From contig JARFIW010001215.1 in the NCBI GenBank assembly GCA_036346225.1, positions 7,888,501-7,952,500 on the forward strand: DNA of 64,000 nt, given 5' to 3'. Below, one piece after another: positions 47,280 through 58,858 of the stretch; within the stretch, counting starts at the first letter, position 1; every line of letters starts with the position of its first letter. Under the pieces are notes generated by a model. That model saw only the letters and a program-made list of their open reading frames with translations, did no database searches and was not told the DNA's origin. Source of the stretch: Platerodrilus igneus. Taxonomy: Eukaryota > Arthropoda > Insecta > Coleoptera > Lycidae. A program made the position numbers and the translations under genes.

Positions 47280-47355
47280 CCCTGTCTTAACTACTTCCCC
47301 CCCTACATGTGATTTTTCAATGCTCCACCCGTAGGTAATACATTGGCCAGGAAGC
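47280..47355 (-). mobile_element. second SINE tail fragment
   Basis: CCTACATGTGATTTTTCAAT through CATTGGCCAGGAAGC repeats the tail at 46985-47052 with few changes, so the SINE head is flanked by two tails. This suggests a partial dimer. Confidence 0.65.
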
Positions 47356-47541
47356 TTTTAACAAATTCCATTGTAACTACAAGTTGTTATTTTGTTAATA
47401 AGGCTTGTATAATCAGTTTGAAAATAAGCAATTGTTGTTTCTGCAAATAGAGTTTTCGTTAAACTAGTGTCAAGTAGTGTGTCAACGACTTTTGGATGAT
47501 TTTTATTTGCGTGGCTGTTACTCGTAGCCAAAAAAACTTAA

Positions 47542-48660
47542 ATGGACACCGAAATTCTTCTGTTCTTAAAAATGTTCAAGTCAAGCGTTGCGGAGAGCTT
47601 AGCTAAAAAGTCCATAAAACTACAGAAAAGCTTTACCGAAAAACTGGACCAGATCGCCGCCAATTTACAGAGAAATACTGAAACACAAGACCAACACGCT
47701 GTAAGCCTGGCAACAAAGTTATAAGAAAATGTTGAGAAACAAGAACGAACATGCCGCAAACCTTGCAAAAAACTGAACCATTAGCGAAATTAAAAGAAAG
47801 TAGCACGAGTTTTACGAAAAAATTACAGAAAACTGTCGCAAACTTCACAAAAACGTAAAAGCCGACGAACAAAAACTCATTGAAAATTACCACCAACTGA
47901 GAGATGAATTTATACAGGAGACTACAAAATCCGCGGAAACTTGGGGGAATTTTCCCGTGGTGTACAGAAAATAGAAGCGTAATTTTCGCAAAACTTTTAA
48001 AGACTTTACCGGAATTGGGATAGAAGAACGGATTTATTTCCTAACAGTGCATATACCAGAGCTCTCAGCGCCGGTGATACAACAAAGCGCCCCAGAATTT
48101 AAGAATGAAGCCCTCAAATTTTCAAGTCTCAGAGTATAACCACCCATATTTGATGGATGTCACCTTGGCAGACATATTTTAAACAATTCGAGACTGCTAC
48201 AAAAGTTAACGGCTGGAACGGTGGTGAAAAGGCAACCGCATTGATTATCGCGTTACAAGGTAAGGACTTGAATATTCTACAGACCATACCAGAACATGAC
48301 CAAAGAAGCTACGGAGCCTTAACGTCAAAGCCGAAAATGAGGTACAGCGACCTTAATCTGCAACAAGTGTACCACGCTCAAGTGAAAAACCGTTACCAAA
48401 AAACCCATGAAAATTTAGAGGAGAAAAGATACTGTTTCTTGGTGGACTAGCCTACCCAACAGTACTGGATAGCTTCCTAGAACAGTTGGCAGTGCAGACC
48501 TTCACTTATAAAATACGCGACGAAACGATAGAGCAAACACTACGGCTGCCCCGGCCAAAGATTTCACATGATGCGTTGGTTCATGCCTTATAGTTCAAGA
48601 GGGCAAAACAAGCGATGTCTGTGGTTAAGAGCGCTTTGGAGAAGCGGAACCAAGACAACG
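47542..48660 (+). pseudogene. Gypsy gag pseudogene
   Basis: Starts MDTEILLFLKMFKSSVAES with a Lys/Gln-rich, coiled-coil-like N-terminus. A stop after SLATKL and frameshifts follow. The capsid-like core is clear at 48163-48450: PWQTYFKQFETATKVNGW, EKATALIIALQGKDLNILQT, RYSDLNLQQVYHAQVKNR. It continues in another frame with YPTVLDSFLEQLAVQTF and LVHAL (48448-48590). This order matches insect Gypsy gag proteins. No zinc knuckle is readable after it. Confidence 0.8.
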
Positions 48661-48879
48661 TGGAGGAGGTAATTTGATGAGTACTGCGTAACCAGCAGTC
48701 GTATAAAAACGGCGACGATGCCAGAACCACGATTTAGACACAGTCAGAACCGATGTAAGCAGCTTAAGGAAAACCACGACAAGCCGAAATTAATAGAGGA
48801 GGTCAACCTGCCCAGATTTTGCCCCGAAAATTGTCATCAGCATCGCGCAGGTAATATGTGACCTTGTTGGTCCGATTAC

Positions 48880-50200
48880 AATGATCAACGACGATTGCGA
48901 GCTTCTACAACTACGAACGGAACAGGAGAATGACAAAGATGTAGGTGTCATTTTGAGTTGGAAAGCGAGAGGAGAACGTCCCTTCTGGCAAGACATTAGC
49001 CCTATTAGTAACACCCTGAAGTCGTACTGGGCACAATGGGATTCCCTGAAAGTAGAGAATGGGATCTTGATGCGATCCTTGGAGAATGAAGGTGGATCCA
49101 TGAGTACGCCTTAGGCGATGGTTTCTAAAAGCTGATTGTCGGAGGTTTTAGGACATCTGCGTAATGGGACTTCAGGAGGACACTTTGGCGTTAAGTAGAC
49201 TCTGGTCAAAGTCCGGGCAAGATTTTACGGTGTATGCTACTAGGACGATGTATAAGGGTTATGACGCAAGCGCCAGCTGTGTACATAATTTGGAAAACCG
49301 TAAGATTTTAAATAGGCAATACAACGTGGGGAGCCCCCTTTGAAAGAGTAGCAATCAATATTGCCAATTCCTACCCTGAGACCGACTCTTGGAATAAATA
49401 CATCATGATAGCCATGGATTATTCTTCGAAGTGGATCGAAGCGTATGTTATACCAAACCAAGAAAATGCAAACTCGCCGACCTGCTGATGAGGAAACTGT
49501 TGTGCCGATTTGGAGTTCCATTGGAATTGTACGTACATCGATCATGGCAGAAATTTTGAGTTTGCGTTGTTTGAAGAGGTTTATAGGTTGCTGGGGATGA
49601 GAAAGACGCAAACAACTCCATTGGCACCCGCAATCAGATGATATGGTAGAGCACATGAATGCACTTTGGACAAGTACCTTTCCTAGGTCATCTTGCAACA
49701 TCAAAGAGACTGGAGCAATATTTACATCTATTTTTATTTGTCTATCGGTCTTCCCTTCATGAAAGCACTGGACAAACACCTGCATGTGCTATACTGGCAC
49801 GCCAGATACGTCTACCGCGTGATCTTAAGTGTGAGTGTAAGCCCAGATACAACATCGTCGGCGAGAGCTACGTCGGAAAGCTCAAGTGCTAGATACACGA
49901 CATCCGTAGTGACGTTAGGAAAATATACAGATCGCAAGCAATCTTACGAAAACAAGATATGACATCAAGGCGCAGGAGTTTGGTTTTCAAGAGGGCGACC
50001 GCGTCTGGCCATACAAACCCAGAGGGAGGCGTAAAATGTTACCAAAGTTAGATAGACATTAGGAGGGTCCGTACAAAGTTGTAAAAGGGATCAAGGACGT
50101 GGTATATCGGATTCGTAAGCTTTCAAAAGAAAGAACAATAGTGGTGCACATTAACCGGTTAGCACCTTACAATAGTAATGATGCCAGTAAGCAGAAAAAC
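48880..50200 (+). pseudogene. Gypsy integrase pseudogene
   Basis: Integrase inserts the DNA copy. Readable parts: linker (QDISPISNTLKSYWAQWDSL, 48990-49050); zinc-binding start GHLRNGTSGGHFGVK (49150-49195); catalytic core SPFERVAINIANSYPET, MIAMDYSSKWIEAY and IDHGRNFEFALFEEVYRLLG (49330-49600); YRSSLHESTGQTPA (49745-49790); C-terminal EGDRVWPYKPRGRRK, EGPYKVVKG and VHINRLAPY (50000-50170). The first catalytic Asp, expected in RVAID, is Asn. Stops and frameshifts are frequent, so it is dead. Confidence 0.85.
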
Positions 50201-50330
50201 GGCAAGCAGTGAGACGAACAAACCGTTACGCTCGTAAGGGTGAACGTAGGTCCAAACGGAGTTTTTCTTGGTTTATGTCTTGGCACAGCGGACAGGCAAA
50301 GCGAGATTTGGGTTGACGGAAAAAATTTAA

Positions 50331-50396
50331 GGTGATTTATTCAATGTGCCATCGAAATACTCCTTAGCACATTGCGTAACGGCGGACCTTGATGTA
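50331..50396 (+). pseudogene. macro-domain-like fragment after the Gypsy integrase
   Basis: A short frame reads GDLFNVPSKYSLAHCVTAD then LGLAQVFKNL and ends at a TAG (50394-50396). Macro domains, which bind or hydrolyse ADP-ribose, commonly begin with GDLF and then SLAHCVS-D--MG-GIA--FK--F; the match in spacing is close over about 30 residues. The usual MG-GIA glycine loop is altered (VFLGLA). The rest of the domain would lie downstream, but repeat F begins at 50428. It is in a different frame from the integrase end. Whether it belonged to the retroelement or to a neighbour is inference. Confidence 0.5.
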
Positions 50397-50427
50397 TTCC
50401 TAGGACTTGCTCAGGTATTTAAAAATT

Positions 50428-51095
50428 TAGTAATTTAGGCCGATGGCTTATTTAAAAACCGCAAGTGTAATTAAGTTTAACTGTTGCAAGGTACTACATA
50501 TGCATTCCCTAGTAAAAGATAATTTACAATACACATATCGTTCGCCGCGACCACCAAAGACATGAAAATAATACCACACTGCAGCAACAATACAAATTAC
50601 ATACAAGGTAACGCCACATTAACGTTTATAGTGAGAAAAATGATAGGAGTTACACACCCAACAGAAAAATGAAATAATTATTTTCGAGCAGGTAATTAAA
50701 AACGTCAATATGTAATAATACGAGCGAGTAGTCAAGACGAGCTTGAGTGTTGAAATTAAACGCAGCTTCATGTTCAAGATGAAAAGAAGACGTTCCGGTA
50801 GGGGGGAAATGCGGCGTGCCACTAAGTTTTATAAACTTTCATTTGCATGGGCAAGGTACATTCCAATTCAGAATTTGTGAAATTATTGTCGTTACAACCG
50901 GTTATGAAGGAGTTATATGCTAAAGAAGTTATCTTTCCAATGATTTGGATTTTGAGTTTGTTGTGTTAAAAAAGCTGTATTAGATGAGAACAAAAATTAA
51001 AAATACTTGTTTTCTGGACATCCTCAAGTTTAGAAATATTATAAAACATTGAGTAATATATGAGCTTTTATATTTGTGCGTTTTAATTTTGTGCA
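50428..51095 (+). repeat. dispersed repeat F, copy 1
   Basis: Collinear with 54367-55032: CCGATGGCTTATTT, then CACCCAACAGAAAA, then TTCAATGATTTGGATTTT-like blocks in the same order, with insertions in both copies. It starts directly after the macro-like fragment. No shared coding frame; the family is unknown. Confidence 0.75.
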
Positions 51096-52754
51096 TGTAA
51101 TTTATAAAACTAAGATTGGAAATGGTTCATATTTCAGTACTAGAAACTAAAAAATCAAAAAGTAATTGTTTTGTAGGACAGATAACAAGTCTGTACTTTG
51201 TATTAAAATAGTAATCTCTTTAGTGCAATAAGATGGTATTCATAATAAATTATGAACTGCAGCAAGCTTGTGAGTAAAACATTCTACATACATTGTAGCT
51301 TTATGCTCTATTTCAATTATAAAACAATAGATGACTATTTCTTAAGTATGTGAAACCGAAATGATTGTTGATTGCAACTTTGCTTTTATGCATATAAATC
51401 TTTAACCTACCTTTAATTATTAAATAAAATTAATAAAATCTTAAATTTATTTAACTTTTTCGTTCAAATTAATTATTGGTTAAAATTAAAAATGCTTTAG
51501 TTTCTTACGACCTTAAAATTAATTTAAAAGCTTTCTTCTCTTCATAAACATTATTGTACAATTTAAAAAACATACGTTATTAACACCTTAATTTTATTTT
51601 TATTAAGTAGCCTAATGTGGCGATTCCAGAACTCGTGATGGACTTCTTCAGGACCAGATGAATACTAAAATTTTTAAAATTATTTATAATTGTTGATAAA
51701 CTTTCTATAAATGCGTGTGAAGTATTGACGATATTGATCAATCCTGAGGGATTTGGCACAGAAAAATTTTGAAACCGAACGGGACTTGTGATGAAAATAA
51801 AAACAAAGATTTAGATTAAAGACAAGTTAAGTTGAAGCGTAGGTTTGGTTACTTATTTTAATTTTTTGTTTTGGAGAAATAATTTTTTTATTGGAGTGTA
51901 ATTTGATAACTTGAGCTGTTTTATTTTATTTTTATAAAAAAAATTTACACATTAACTTTGATATACGCTTTAGACTGTCACGTTTATCATGGCAGCCACG
52001 TTGGGCGCCAAATCTATGCTACGTTGGCTCGTAGCCGTGCGTAACACGAAGAAAATCAAAGAAATGACCGGGCTCAATCGGAGATTAGGGGGGGGTTGTA
52101 GAAAGCAGACCCACATATAATGTACGCGGCTGTAAGGAGTTAGTAACAATACCTGCAATAAAAAAATTAGAATAGCAAACCTGCAATAAAAAAAAATTAG
52201 TCCTGCAAACCTGAAATAAAGAAAAAGCATAGCATGCTGATCGAGCATAGATTGTTCAGTACTTTGTAGAATGTAAAAAAAAACTGTTTGGATGATCTAT
52301 ATAATATAAACAACGGTAAAAGCAATAAAAAAATTTTTAGTACAAAGTGAGATTATATTGGGGAGTAGCAGAAACGTTTCCTCATACACCAATTAAACAT
52401 AAATCAGACAAAATTTTAACAAAAAAAATAAATAGGTAAGCACAATTGAAATGAGTCATCCAGTATTGTTGATTCTTCTTTTTTTTCAAATAGCATGCAA
52501 GTCTATGGTAAAAGGTATCAGAACGACAAAGATATGGCAAAACAACGGATAGATATTTAAAGTAAGAATAAGTAGGAAATAGTTCAACTTACAAAAGGTC
52601 CTTCAGTAACGCTTCCTTGCAATTGAAGTGTGAGATTCACGATGTCCGGCACTAACGCAGCCCTTCACCCTTGACTGGGAGGGTGTTGATGGAACTTATC
52701 ACACGTTACCCTAATCACACCTACGTATTTCACTGGTGTTAGCAGCAGACATTA
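51096..52754. other. mostly AT-rich; orphan primer-binding-like site
   Basis: The minus strand at 51995-52010 reads TGGCGCCCAACGTGGC, an intact Gypsy-type primer-binding-like sequence. On its upstream side (52014-52300) is a GC-richer piece that could be the end of an LTR, including short repeats with CCTGCAATAAAAAAA. No gag follows. The rest shows nothing recognisable. Confidence 0.45.
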
Positions 52755-53055
52755 TCACGCGACGGAACTATGTAGCATTGATAAATTTCTTGTTAATTCT
52801 ATTTCCTGAGACAATAATTTCGAAATATTTTGTAGCACTAGTTTAATTTCAACTGGGACCAAATGTATATTATTTTCATAAACATCCAAAAAGCAGTGAG
52901 AAACTTCAACCAATACCTTTGTAAACCGGTAATCTGTTATATTTCGCAAATAACGAAATTTGCGCAAACAATGATCTGTTTTAGATTCTTTGGGGTTAGA
53001 AAATTCAGAAACTACAGTATCAACTGTATTTGGATAATCCAAAGTATGCACTACT
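52755..53055 (-). CDS. candidate host-gene terminal exon, UTP15-like C-terminus (tentative)
   Basis: A 100-codon open frame that follows a strong acceptor (T-rich tract then ATCAG, exon from 53055) and ends at TGA 52755. Its composition is unlike the flanking DNA. Residues such as DHCLRKFRYL, ITDYRFTKVLVEVSHCFLDV and LSQEIELTRNLSML resemble the C-terminal region of the nucleolar U3-associated protein UTP15 (LRKF-Y, NI-D-RFT-VL-DVA--LLDVY). A segment between LRKFRY and NITDYRF seems shorter than I would expect. Upstream exons are not identified. It may be a pseudogene fragment. Identification is from memory and weak; the exon shape is better supported. Confidence 0.3.
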
Positions 53056-54366
53056 CTGATAAAAAAAAAAAGGACCGCGAAACTAGATCGCACACACAGT
53101 TTAAGTATCAAAAAGACAAAAGCACCAAAAAACCACAATGAGTAAAGCACGTGTATCACTAAAGTAAGTCCGTAAAATGTTCCGCAAAACACGTGCGTCG
53201 ACCAAACACGTTCGCTTATCAACCATACTACTTCAATCGGAATTAGCACTACACTTTCTACCGTTAATATACAACTTTTATTTCACAAGAAAAACAACTA
53301 AAATCGTGCCGTGCTTGTTCATGAACAATTCGAAAATTGATGCCGCATTAATTCTCACTATTTTCAAAGCAAAAAAGAAGCAGTATTTTTAACGTAATTA
53401 ATATATAGGAACCAAGAACAAACTACAACTACTCATCTGTTTATTCAACTCGTTCTATTACAACCTCTTATCGTCTATTATCTAGACTTGTATATCCACA
53501 TAAGGAACAAAATCTATACGAACGGCAAGACAAGAACGATGCAATCCACTCATTACAATACGATACATTCGCCTAAGGAGTTAATAAATATAAAATATAG
53601 AAATAGTAGTTACAGAAATGTATTTACTAATTGGGAAAAAGCGTAAAATGTTAAGCTATAAAAATGCACGTTACAAGACATCACAGACATTTACGTTAAC
53701 TTGGTGGTGGGGGCTAAATTGAGGTTGTTTTCATGGGTAAGATAAGATAAGAGGAAGTGAGAGTGGTAGTTAGGATTTGCAGAGAAGCTTTTGGCCAATT
53801 GTCTAACCGTAAATTATGCCCAGAGGGTTGGGGCAATACTTTACTAGCGATGCAGCTTGTTCTATTTTTTAGGTGATATTATCCTAACAACCCAGCATCA
53901 GGGAATGGAGAGTCTAAACCCTTATCAAACAAAGAAAGACACTTCATGGCTTTTCGCCTTTAGCAACACTTGCAGTGTTGTTTCTTTTATGGTTTAAACG
54001 TTTTTTATTTTTTATTTTTTACCTTTTTATCTTTTTATAAACATTTTAATTTTTTTGCCATGAATGAAGGACTGTTGATATGGTACTTGAACTAAAATGG
54101 CTTGCAGGTTGCCAGGGTAGAAGATTTTTTGGAAAATATCGCGTTTGTAATAGAAATGTAACGTGTTGCGTTACGTTAGCTATAAATTAGATGAAAAATA
54201 AAATTTTTATAAATTTGAATGAACAAACTAAAATATGTACGCAGTCGCCTTGTATAATAAATTTTAGGAATAATTAATTTTAATTAAACATGATATTTCA
54301 AATTCTGTTTCTATAAAAATAATTCAGATGACAAGGTATAACACTATTTCTATTACATACATTGTG
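53056..54366. other. stretch without a recognised gene
   Basis: No motif-bearing frame. Short frames at 53177-53392 and on the minus strand up to 53249 look random. If the exon at 52.8-53.1 kb is real, part of this is intron. Confidence 0.45.
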
Positions 54367-55032
54367 GGCGTAGTAATTCAGACCGATGGCTTATTTCAAA
54401 ACCGCAAATGTAAATAAGTTTAACTGTTTCAAGACTCTGCGTATGGATTTCCCTAGAAAAAGAGAATTTACAATACAGATATCGTTTGTCACAACCACCA
54501 AGGATATGAAATAATACTATATTGCAACAATAATACAAATTACATACTAAGTAACCTAACAAATACGTTCTAGATAGGCATAGATTAAAATTAATACATT
54601 GTAATACCGGAAATGCTAACCGTAATTAGTAGAATTTTTATAGAGAGAAAAACGATAGGAATTAGACACCCGACAGAAAAGAATGAAATAATTATTTGTG
54701 AACAGGTAGTAAGAAACGTCAAAATGTAATTATACGAGCAAGTAGTCAAGAGGGACTTGAATGTTAAAAAGAAACAGCTTCAAGTTCAAGATGAAAATAT
54801 AGACGTTCCAATTCACAAATTATTATAATTATTATTTTTACAAGCGTCTATAAATAAAGGGATTAGAATCCCAAAAGTTTACCTTTTCAATGATTTGGAT
54901 TTTGTGTTTGTTGTGTTAAGGAAGCTGTGTTCTGGTAACTAAAATTAGAAACACTGTTTTCTGGTTATCCTTGAGTTTAGAAATATTATAAAAAGTGTGT
55001 TATATATGAGCTTTTGTGTTTATGCTTTTTAA
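54367..55032 (+). repeat. dispersed repeat F, copy 2
   Basis: See 50428-51095. This copy has an extra roughly 80-bp AT-rich piece near 54555-54640 and abuts an RTE fragment at its right end. Confidence 0.75.
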
Positions 55033-56745
55033 TAATATACAGGTGCAAAGGTGGTGAAAATAAATCAAAAACAAGAATACAAGTATGTAACACGAACTTA
55101 CAAGAGGTTAAGGATTTCTGCTACCTAGGAAGCCAAATAACGCAAGATGGGAAAGCACAAAAGCTACAAAACAAAGATTAGCACAAGGTCGTGCTACATT
55201 TAACAAGAAAAAGCAACTACTGTGCTCGAAGACCACAAACATAGAAACAATGAAAAGATTGCTTAAAACATATGTGTGGAGCACAGCACTGTACGGCTGT
55301 GAAGCTTGGACAGTAGGAAAAGCGGACAAGAAAAAGGTAGAAAAGCCTTTGAAATGTGGTGCTACAGACGTATGATGAAGATATTATGGACAGACAAAGT
55401 TAAGAACGAAGAGGTACTAAAAATGGTGGGGGAAGAAAGAAATATGTGGAAAACGGTAAAAAAAAGAGAGATAGGATGATAGGCCACATACTACGGCATG
55501 AGGGAATAGTGCGGAATATATTAGAAGCAGAGATAGGAAAAAAGAGAAGAAGAGGCAGGCCTAGGTTAGACTACTGCACACAGATAGTAAAAGATGTAGG
55601 CTGTAGGAGTTTCAGGGAGATGTGTAGGCTAGCCTAGAATAGAAATCAATGGAGGTACGCATCCAACCAACCCCAAGATGGATCAACTAATGACGAAAAA
55701 ATAACTGTGCTTAAACATGGTGATTATTATAAGTAACTACAAGAATTGGTTGGGCAATATTCTCGAATAATGTTAAGTGTGTGAAAGGATTTACTGGAAA
55801 ACCATTATTTCGGCAAATGTCTAAGTGTTGGGGGATCTTGGTAGCCACAGGTTGCTTAACCCCTTACACTGAATCTCGGTGAAATAGGCAATACAATTAG
55901 AAAACAATAGAAGGGGAACGAGCTGTATACACATGCTGTGTGAGAATTTCAGGGAACTATGTAGGCTAGCTCAGAATATAAATAAGTGCAGGTATGTGTC
56001 CAACCAGATTTGAGACGGAAAACCTAATGACGAAAAAATAAGCGCAGATAAATCTGATGATTAATATAAATAACTAGTTGTTGGTTGCGAAATATCTGCA
56101 ACTAATGTTGACTGTGCGAAAAGATATATTGGAAAATATATTAAATCGGTAAATGGTTAAGTGTTGGGGGAACTTGGCAGCCACAGACTGCTTACCTCCC
56201 TTCACAACCACTGAAGGTCGGAGAAATCGGGTATAACTGTAAAACAATAGAAGGTGACCGAAATGCATCTAACAAGAAAGAACAGCGCCTATGAGGAAAG
56301 ACAACAAACATAGAACAAGAAGAAAATTGATGAAAGCATATGTGTGGAGCACAGCACAGTATGCCTATAAAATACGGGCAGTCTGAAACGCAGACAGAAA
56401 AACGGTAGCAGCCTTTTGAAATGCTGTGCTCAGATGTATGAGGACGATAGCATGGACAAACAAAGATAATAACAAATAGGTTATAGAAATAGTAAGGGAA
56501 CAAGGATATCTGGGGAAAAAGAGAAATAGAAGGGTGGAATACGTTCTAAGGCATTTTTGGGGAATAGTATGGGATATATTACAAGCAGAGATAGGAAAAA
56601 AGAAGTAGATGTAGACCTAGATCAGATAGTGATAGATGCAGACTGTGCAAATTTCAGGGAAATCTGTAGATTAGTTCAAAATAGGAAACAATGACGGTAC
56701 GCGTCTAACCAGTTCCAGGACTGAAGATCTAATGATGATGACAGG
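55033..56745 (+). mobile_element. RTE-type LINE 3' end (B3), inverted relative of 25254-26940
   Basis: Collinear with the reverse complement of 25254-26940 at high identity by eye, including the C-terminal codons, the 3' UTR and all the diverged modules. It ends in TAATGATGATGAC at about 56742. Nothing upstream of the C-terminal region is present, so it is 5'-truncated, or one arm of a segmental inverted duplication. Confidence 0.85.
55290..55637 (+). pseudogene. RTE C-terminal domain pseudogene
   Basis: Codons for YVWSTALYGCEAWTVGKADK (about 55270-55330), a frameshift, then an open frame with RMIGHILRHEGIVRNILEAE and RPRLDYCTQIVKDVGCRS to a stop at 55635-55637. This region follows RT in RTE elements; its function is not known to me. 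Confidence 0.8.
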
Positions 56746-57662
56746 TGAAATTTAACACTAAGATTGTAAATAGTTTGTATTTCTGTAGTAGAAATTGACA
56801 AATCATAAAAGTAAGTATTTTGTTGGACGATGAATTAGCGATGGAACTTGTTTTGGTTAAATTTAAGCGTAATGTTATTGTTCAAAGAAGTTTGAGGTAT
56901 TTTAAAATATTAAGAAATATGTACGTTTCGAATTTTAGATGTACATTTTATTGATAGAATTTAGCGTTACTTGAAGCATAAAATATGATATATTAAATGG
57001 ACAATGAAAGGATAAAAGGAAAAGTTGGAATCTAACTATTTTCTATGTTTGATAATAAAGGCGTTTTCAAGTGATGGGATTTATAATGTCATATAATTTA
57101 ATTTGGAAAAGGGGAAAATTGCAATTATAGTATTATTGATGAATTTAATTTAATGTTTGTCTTTTAAGATTTCTTTTAGACGTTTTTGGCCAAAGTGAGG
57201 TTAAGAAACTAGGTTGTTTAAGTATAATTTGTATTTATATTGCAATGTACATATAGGTTAAGTATATGTTGAATTTTATTTGAAGTTATTTATGAACTAA
57301 AATAAAAATTAAATCAGTGTGAAGGAATATTTAGCTATTCCAGTGATGGAGTCGTATTCGGGGGAAGCCTTTTTTTAAAATCATGACAAAATTTATTAAA
57401 TGTTATTAAGGAATTTTAAAAAAAAGTAAATATAATGTAATAAATTTGAGAAACCAAAAGCAAAGGAGGCATATGCGGAATAACCATCTTCCGTATAGAG
57501 ATAATATCGGAAGGGATATCTGAGGCAGGCGGGTTTACTCCCCTTAAAGTATGGCAAAGAGAAAAAACGTTTCAGGATAAGTGAATATAGTAACGTAATT
57601 TGTTTGTGTCTCTGCCATTTTCTTAATTTCAAATTTTTCTTTCTTTTACTATTTCTTTTATA
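56746..57662. other. AT-rich stretch without a recognised gene
   Basis: Nothing recognisable. The last 40 bases form a pyrimidine-rich tract ending in ATAG that could be a splice acceptor for the frame starting at 57663. Confidence 0.45.
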
Positions 57663-57990
57663 GGAACCCACTCTCGCACCACTGTACTTAGCCGAAGGCC
57701 TTTCAAATTGCTACGGGGTGCAGGCCGCTTCAGGACAAATCAAAATTCATAACGTAAAGCTCATTTTACCCGTAGGAAACTCCGTTTTCGGTTATAATAG
57801 GGGGAATTTCTTAACTTGGACGAAGTTGAAATGCTTACACGTGCATTTGAAAAAGTGTCATCACAAGCTGGAATAATGGCTAACGCTTTAACTGTTTGTG
57901 GTAATTCACTATTTGCTACAAATTTAACTTCCATGTGTATAACTACAGAATGGACCAAAAAGAAGGAGAGGTTAAAAGCCAAATTTAGTT
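57663..57990 (+). other. exon-like coding stretch with one frameshift, unrecognised protein
   Basis: After the TTTCTTTTATAG acceptor-like tract the frame reads EPTLAPLYLAEGLSNCYG, then NVKLILPVGNSVFGYN. Near 57813 the coding-like signal moves to another frame: NLDEVEMLTRAFEKVSSQAG, then TVCGNSLFATNLTSM and TTEWTKKKERLKAKFS, ending at TAA (57988-57990). Codon use and residue mix look protein-coding. I do not recognise the family. One indel would explain the break, so it may be a host-gene or transposon pseudogene exon. Confidence 0.35.
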
Positions 57991-58858
57991 AAAGAAAAGC
58001 ACAATAAGTTTGCATCAAAAACCTTGAATCAAAAACCTTAGAATGCGTTTACTCTAGAGCAGTAGGTCATGTTCCAAAAGACCGTTGGTGTCATGCGATA
58101 AAGCTGTGCGTAATAAATAGAAGAAAACTGGTCATTTCGTACATATGTGTCGCTACAGCGATAATTCAAATTTGGCAACAGCTAAAAGTTCGATTTCAAA
58201 CAAGTGACAGATGAACATATTTTCGCGTAACTAGCTTAGAAACTGGTAACCAACCAGAGGAAATAGTTTCGTGTAATTCGGTAGAGTAGCACATTCCACA
58301 TTTGTTAATTCTGGTACACTACATACCATGATGTCGCGAAAAATCTGGAAAAAACTGTGTCTAAATGGTTTAAAATAATGTAGTTTGTTGCACCTTTTTT
58401 ATATAAAGCTGTACCTTTTTTTTGTATTATTTTATTTTAGGAAATTTTTTAACTCCGCATGAAAAATCCTCTATTATAATTATGTTTAATTTAGTCTATA
58501 CGTGTAAACCACACAAAGATCTGTCCTCACGTGTTTTAGGACATTGAACTATGATTTGTGGTGTAAGAAAACCGCAAAGATTGCATTTCCCATGTCTTAA
58601 AAGTGCAGCTGCGTCTAACAGGTTTGCGTGAGAACATCAAATTATCTTAGACGGAACGATAGTTCGTTGGATATAAGCGTCGAAATAAACAGCAGTTTAC
58701 TTCCAGTCTTCCTCGGGTGCGGACGTGTCACTGTAGAGTTGCAAGAGTCGGCAAAGACATCCACCTTCCCGTGTTACCTGTTTCCTCTAACGATTTAAAA
58801 ATACCGGCGCTTCGTCTACAAAAGAGCTACCAATAACCAAACAACGAACACCTGGACA
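57991..58858. other. stretch without a secure gene; possible LINE Cys motif
   Basis: On the minus strand at about 58620-58495 a frame reads LLRHGKCNLCGFLTPQIIVQ then CPKTRED. This vaguely resembles the C-terminal CX2CG...H...CP motif of LINE proteins, but the His is missing. Not called as a gene. Confidence 0.3.

Larger units (their letters stand above)
47356..50427 (+). mobile_element. Ty3/Gypsy-type LTR retroelement relic, internally deleted
   Basis: Gag (47542-48660) is followed within about 220 bp by the linker that normally lies between RNase H and integrase (48880). Protease, RT and RNase H are therefore gone. Integrase and its C-terminal GPY-type module follow to about 50200, then an unexpected macro-like fragment to 50396. 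LTRs are not identified. Repeat F starts directly at 50428. Confidence 0.8.

Noticed and set aside
50200..50330. env gene after the Gypsy integrase
   Set aside because: No signal peptide, furin-like site or transmembrane segment is visible, and the next readable frame resembles a macro domain instead.
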